In this document: positions 5,953 through 8,630 of the stretch, one piece after another
Layout of the letters: every line of letters begins with the position of its first letter
Numbering within the stretch: position 1 is the stretch's first letter
DNA from: Hyphomonas sp.
Lineage (GTDB): Bacteria > Pseudomonadota > Alphaproteobacteria > Caulobacterales > Hyphomonadaceae
Reading direction: 5' to 3'
Length of the DNA: 8,630 nt
Assembly: GCA_003486945.1 (NCBI GenBank)
Contig: DNFL01000023.1
Span: forward strand, 1 to 8,630
The notes under the pieces: model-generated
Told to the model about the DNA's origin: nothing
Seen by the model: the letters and a program-made list of their open reading frames with translations, nothing else
Database searches by the model: none
Translations under genes and position numbers: made by a program

Positions 5953-5974
5953 CGGCGCCCTGCCCCTGGCGCCG
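5953..5974. repeat. GC-only inverted repeat upstream of the acyl-CoA dehydrogenase
   Basis: CGGCGCC (5953-5959) and GGCGCCG (5968-5974) are perfect reverse complements separated by CTGCCCCT. The element lies about 50 bases before the dehydrogenase start in the gap shared with the divergent DUF2189 gene. It could be a regulator site or a leader hairpin. No T-run follows, so it is not an intrinsic terminator. Confidence 0.4.
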
Positions 5975-6013
5975 GTCTTGCGCAGAGCGGGGCGGTGTGG
6001 CGTGCTGGGCGGC

Positions 6014-6018
6014 GGAGG
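6014..6018 (+). promoter_or_regulatory. Ribosome-binding site deciding the acyl-CoA dehydrogenase start
   Basis: GGAGG lies eight bases before ATG at 6027. It supports that start over the upstream in-frame GTG at 5997, which would add ten residues (ending in AEDLR) translated through this ribosome-binding site. Confidence 0.7.
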
Positions 6019-6026
6019 ATTTGCGG

Positions 6027-7193
6027 ATGCAGTTTGAACTCGAGGAAGATCACCGGATGCTGCGCGACCTGGTGCAGCGGTTTGTGCGCGAAGAGGTCAT
6101 CCCCCTCGAGCAGGCCGTGCTGGCGCGGGACGCGGCGGGGCAAGGCGCCTACCTGACGGCGGAGGAGAAGGCGCGGCTGGACGCCGTGTCGAAGGAGATG
6201 GGCCTCTGGAGCCTTGATGCGCCGGAGGAAGTCGGCGGCATGGGGCTGCCGCATGTGGCGCTGGTGGCGGTGAACGAGGCGCTGGGATCGAGCGCGGCGA
6301 CCTATACGCTGCCGCCGGACTCGCCGAACCTCCGCATGCTGATGACAGCGGCGAACGAACGTCAGAAAGAAGCCTATCTGGCGCCCTATGCGCGCGGCGA
6401 GACGGTTTCGGCCATCGGCATTTCGGAGCCGGGCGCAGGTGCGGACCCGGCGGGCATGAAAACCCATGCCGTGCGCGACGGCGACGATTGGGTGATCAAT
6501 GGCCGCAAGATCTGGATCACGCGGGCGGCAGAGGCCGACTTCACCATCCTGATGGCGATCACCGACAAGGCCAAGGGCGCGAAGGGCGGAATGTCCGCCT
6601 TCCTCGTCGACAAGGGCACGCCAGGCTTCAATGTGCTGCGGCGCATTCCAATGCTGGGCGGCGAGTTCACCTATGAAGTGGTGCTGCAGGATTGCCGGGT
6701 GCCGGGCTGGAAATTGCTGGGCAAGGAAGGCGACGGCTTCGGCCCGATGCAGGTGCGCCTTGGTACGCGGCGGATGGAGATGGCAGCCTGGTGTATCGGC
6801 GCGGCGCAGCGCGCGCTGGACATGATGCGCGAGTATGCCCCGCAGCGAAGGACGTTCGGCGCGAAACTGTCAGAGCGGCAGGCCGTCCAGTGGTGGGTGG
6901 CGGACGCAGCGATGAAAATCCATGCGGCGCGCCTGATGGCGTACGACTGCGCGTGGAAGATCGATCAGGGCAAGGACGTCCGCACCGAAATCTCGATGAT
7001 CAAAGTGTATGCGACCGAGATGGCGACCGAAGTGATCGACCACACGATGCAGACTTTCGGCGCGATGGGCATGACCAAGGAAATGCCGCTGCATCTGATG
7101 GCCGGCCGTATACGGAACATGCGGATCTATGACGGGCCGAGCGAAGTGCACCGGATGGTGGTGGCGCGGAACCTGATGGATACGCGCTCCTGA
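6027..7193 (+). CDS. Acyl-CoA dehydrogenase, ACAD10/11-like active site
   Basis: This is a 388-residue cytosolic flavoprotein of the usual family length. The N-terminal helical domain (about 1-120) starts MQFELEEDHRMLRDLVQRFVREEV. The middle beta domain has GISEPGAGADPAGMKTHAV (131-149) and GRKIWIT (159-165), which contact FAD and substrate. The C-terminal helical domain has RRTFGAKLSERQAVQWWVADA (274-294) and QTFGAMGMTKE near 342-352. These proteins oxidise an acyl-CoA at the alpha-beta bond and pass electrons to ETF. The catalytic-base motif, usually YEG, is YDG here (D369), in RIYDGPSEVHR, as in ACAD10/11-type enzymes. Position 248, equivalent to the alternative Glu of isovaleryl-CoA dehydrogenase, is Arg. 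The substrate is unknown. The gene stands alone on the plus strand and ends eight bases from the convergent SMP-30 gene. Confidence 0.93.
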   Translation: MQFELEEDHRMLRDLVQRFVREEVIPLEQAVLARDAAGQGAYLTAEEKARLDAVSKEMGLWSLDAPEEVGGMGLPHVALVAVNEALGSSAATYTLPPDSPNLRMLMTAANERQKEAYLAPYARGETVSAIGISEPGAGADPAGMKTHAVRDGDDWVINGRKIWITRAAEADFTILMAITDKAKGAKGGMSAFLVDKGTPGFNVLRRIPMLGGEFTYEVVLQDCRVPGWKLLGKEGDGFGPMQVRLGTRRMEMAAWCIGAAQRALDMMREYAPQRRTFGAKLSERQAVQWWVADAAMKIHAARLMAYDCAWKIDQGKDVRTEISMIKVYATEMATEVIDHTMQTFGAMGMTKEMPLHLMAGRIRNMRIYDGPSEVHRMVVARNLMDTRS

Positions 7194-7201
7194 ACTTCCG
7201 G

Positions 7202-8077
7202 CTAAGCCCCGAAATGTTTCGCGGGCAGCCCCGGCACATCAACATTGATAGCGAAGAGGCTGCCGGAGAGAGGCCGGGCGTCGAGCTGAGGGAAGCTCAG
7301 GCCCTGGCGGGCTGTGGTGATGAAGAGGGTACGCATGTCTTCGCCGCCGAAGGCGCAGCCGGTGGGCAGCGGGGCGGCAAGGATGATGACTTCATCGACA
7401 TCGCCTTGCGGCGTGAAGCGAACAACGCGCGAGGCGCCATGCAGGCAGACCCAGAGGCCACCTTCGGCATCGACCGCGGAGCCATACGGCATACCGCCGA
7501 GTTCATGCGTGAAGGCGAAGGTGCGCCGGCCGGTGATCGACCCGGTAGCGGGGTCGTAATCGTGGGCGAGAACTTCGTATTCGGCGGTGTCGCAGGTGTA
7601 GAAGGTGCGCCCGTCCGGTGAGAATTCGAAGGTGCGGGCCGAGAGGACTGAGGGCAGCCGGATGGGGCTGACGGTCTTGTCAGGATTGTAGCGGTAGTAG
7701 GCTCCGGAGGGCTCGCGCTCCTGCTCGTCTTCGGTGGCGAACCAGAAGGTGCCATCCGGGGCAACCCCGCCATCGCTGGTGCGGTTGGTGGTGGGTTCGC
7801 CGTCAATACCGGTGATGCGTTCGTAGAGTTCGACCGAGGGATCGAACACACCGATCTCGCAATCGGCAGCCATCAGGATAAGGCCGCCCCAGAGGGCAAT
7901 GCGGCTGGGGCGGACGGGGAGTTCGTAGCGGCGCGTGTTGCCGGTGAGCGGGTTGTAGCGGTGCAGCTTGGCGCGCTTCTGATCGACCCACCAGAGGCGG
8001 TTTTCCGCCGCGTTCCAGACCGGTGACTGGCCCGTGAGGCATCCTGTGGGGGCAACGCATTCGGGCGTGATGATCAT
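7202..8077 (-). CDS. SMP-30/gluconolactonase/LRE-family protein lacking canonical metal ligands
   Basis: This is a 291-residue six-bladed beta-propeller protein of usual family length (human regucalcin is 299). Family landmarks are TGQSPVW (15-21), NRLWWVD (26-32), NRTSDGGVAPDG (98-109), FSPDGRTFYTCDT (152-164), PYGSAVDAEGGLWVC (197-211), RVVRFTPQG and CAFGGEDMRTLFITTA (241-256). Family members hydrolyse sugar lactones using a divalent cation. By motif alignment with regucalcin the ligands E18, N154 and D204 are replaced by Q17, R148 and Y198, and the substrate residue N103 by S101. It may therefore be an atypical lactonase or a non-catalytic propeller. ATG at 8077 has AAGGG seven bases upstream and follows the dgoK stop by 11 bases, so the two are surely co-transcribed. 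That points to galactonolactone or a related aldonolactone as a possible ligand. Confidence 0.88.
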   Translation of the reverse strand: MIITPECVAPTGCLTGQSPVWNAAENRLWWVDQKRAKLHRYNPLTGNTRRYELPVRPSRIALWGGLILMAADCEIGVFDPSVELYERITGIDGEPTTNRTSDGGVAPDGTFWFATEDEQEREPSGAYYRYNPDKTVSPIRLPSVLSARTFEFSPDGRTFYTCDTAEYEVLAHDYDPATGSITGRRTFAFTHELGGMPYGSAVDAEGGLWVCLHGASRVVRFTPQGDVDEVIILAAPLPTGCAFGGEDMRTLFITTARQGLSFPQLDARPLSGSLFAINVDVPGLPAKHFGA

Positions 8078-8088
8078 GGGCGCGCCCT

Positions 8089-8541
8089 TTAGTCTTCGCC
8101 GAGCAGTCCGGCAAGATCGGCGAGTTCGAACAGGCCTTCCTGCAGGGCTTCGATGGCGGAGGTTTCCTCGACATCGGCGCCGAGGGTTTCCAGAGCGAGG
8201 CCGTAGGCTTCGAGCAGCGGGCCGTCGGCGACGAGGAGGACTTCTTCGCCGGGGTCGTAATGGGCGGCGACATCTGCCCCGATCATCAGGCCTGCCAAGG
8301 CGGCGGCCTTGTTTTCCGGGGAGAGCTGGCCCTGGCGGATGGCGGCGTCGACTGAGAAGACAGGTGCAGCGCGGCCGGCATCCAGCGCGCGTTCCAGCCA
8401 GTCGCGGAAGACGGCCATGTCGAAGGCCTGCACAGCGCCGGCATCGAGGGCGAGGGAGCCGTGGGAGAGCAGGAGATCGCGCAGCTCGGCGGTGATCTCG
8501 GTGGAGAAGCCCGTGAGGCGGCCATGTTCGACGGCGCAGTG
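8089..8541 (-). CDS. dgoK: 2-dehydro-3-deoxygalactonokinase, C-terminal half (5' part lost to poor sequence)
   Basis: About 150 residues are readable. The segment HCAVEHGRLTGFSTEITAELRDLLLSHGSLAL corresponds to the THCKWV-x-DGRIxxFxTxxTGELxxLLxxHS block of DgoK kinases. Further on come FRDWLERALD, GQLSPENKAAALAGLMIGADVAA and the ending LLVADGPLLEAYGLALETLGADVEE...GLLGED. The enzyme phosphorylates 2-keto-3-deoxygalactonate in the DeLey-Doudoroff pathway before aldolase cleavage. Upstream of 8541 the sequence turns into G-rich low-complexity DNA and the reading frame cannot be trusted, so the N-terminal half is missing from the data. The Lys-Trp expected directly after His-Cys is also missing, right at this boundary. 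GTG at 8433 is internal and not the start. The SMP-30 gene follows after 11 bases. Confidence 0.8.
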   Translation of the reverse strand, partial: HCAVEHGRLTGFSTEITAELRDLLLSHGSLALDAGAVQAFDMAVFRDWLERALDAGRAAPVFSVDAAIRQGQLSPENKAAALAGLMIGADVAAHYDPGEEVLLVADGPLLEAYGLALETLGADVEETSAIEALQEGLFELADLAGLLGED

Positions 8542-8630
8542 GCGGGGGGGGGGGGCGGCGGGGGAGGAGGGGGCCGTTGGGGGCCCCCGGGCGCAAGGGG
8601 GGGGGTTGGGGGCGGCGGGGGGGGGGGGGG
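8542..8630. other. G-homopolymer-rich low-quality sequence end
   Basis: The last 89 bases are nearly all G, with runs of 12 G (8544-8555) and 14 G (8617-8630) and few other bases. The dgoK coding frame, which should continue with conserved residues, stops making sense here. This looks like a degraded read or contig end. Any reading frame that starts in it, such as ones opening at 8596 or 8525, is meaningless. Confidence 0.85.

Noticed and set aside
5868..6467. N-terminal extension of the DUF2189 frame
   Set aside because: It is the antisense of the acyl-CoA dehydrogenase and shows Arg/His-rich shadow composition. The TTG at 5867 has a strong ribosome-binding site.
8078..8596. Proline/arginine-rich extension of the SMP-30 frame, and other frames reaching the right end
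   Set aside because: It overlaps dgoK in a different frame and begins in the G-rich artefact.
8541..8630. G-quadruplex or telomere-like element at the right end
   Set aside because: The G-runs could fold as quadruplexes, but irregular homopolymers at the extreme end together with loss of the dgoK frame favour a data artefact.
1..8630. CRISPR array, insertion sequence, prophage, toxin-antitoxin or defence genes
   Set aside because: No regularly spaced repeats, transposase or integrase motifs, or defence-type domains were seen. All well-supported genes are metabolic, regulatory, transport or housekeeping.

Overview
The window looks like chromosomal DNA from a GC-rich alphaproteobacterium. The best single clue is the tRNA-His at 979-1055. 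It has A73, a G1:U72 pair and no G at position -1, which is the known alphaproteobacterial signature. Gene content and protein style resemble Hyphomonas/Hyphomonadaceae, but that placement is inference and no database was searched. I see no transposase, integrase, CRISPR array, phage gene or rRNA.

Layout, left to right. At 1-656 (minus) is the N-terminal part of an exported outer-membrane beta-barrel protein that runs off the left edge, followed by a long upstream region with dyad symmetries. tRNA-His (minus) follows with its own candidate promoter. Next is secE-nusG (minus, overlapping by one base). The ribosomal protein gene rplK, which usually follows nusG, is absent; tRNA-His and the porin-like gene are there instead.

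At 2175-4417 (minus) an SDR oxidoreductase and an MFS transporter form a coupled pair with an ATGA overlap. They are divergent from a TetR-family regulator (4495-5097, plus). The 77-bp gap between them holds four related half-sites in alternating orientation. This is a compact regulator, enzyme and transporter module, and its substrate cannot be read from the sequence.

At 5070-5867 (minus) is a DUF2189 membrane protein with a TTG start whose 3' end overlaps the TetR gene. It is divergent from an acyl-CoA dehydrogenase of the ACAD10/11-like active-site type (6027-7193, plus). At 7202-8541 (minus) the C-terminal part of a 2-dehydro-3-deoxygalactonokinase (dgoK) is followed 11 bases later by an SMP-30/gluconolactonase-family protein, suggesting a DeLey-Doudoroff type galactose/galactonate operon. 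The SMP-30 protein lacks every canonical metal ligand of its family.

The last ~90 bases (8542-8630) are G-homopolymer-rich and look like a sequencing or assembly artefact. They truncate dgoK, and nothing should be called there. I found no convincing new multi-gene system. The most notable points are the metal-ligand-less SMP-30 protein, the TetR operator cluster, the shortened Rossmann loop in the SDR and the detached secE-nusG locus.
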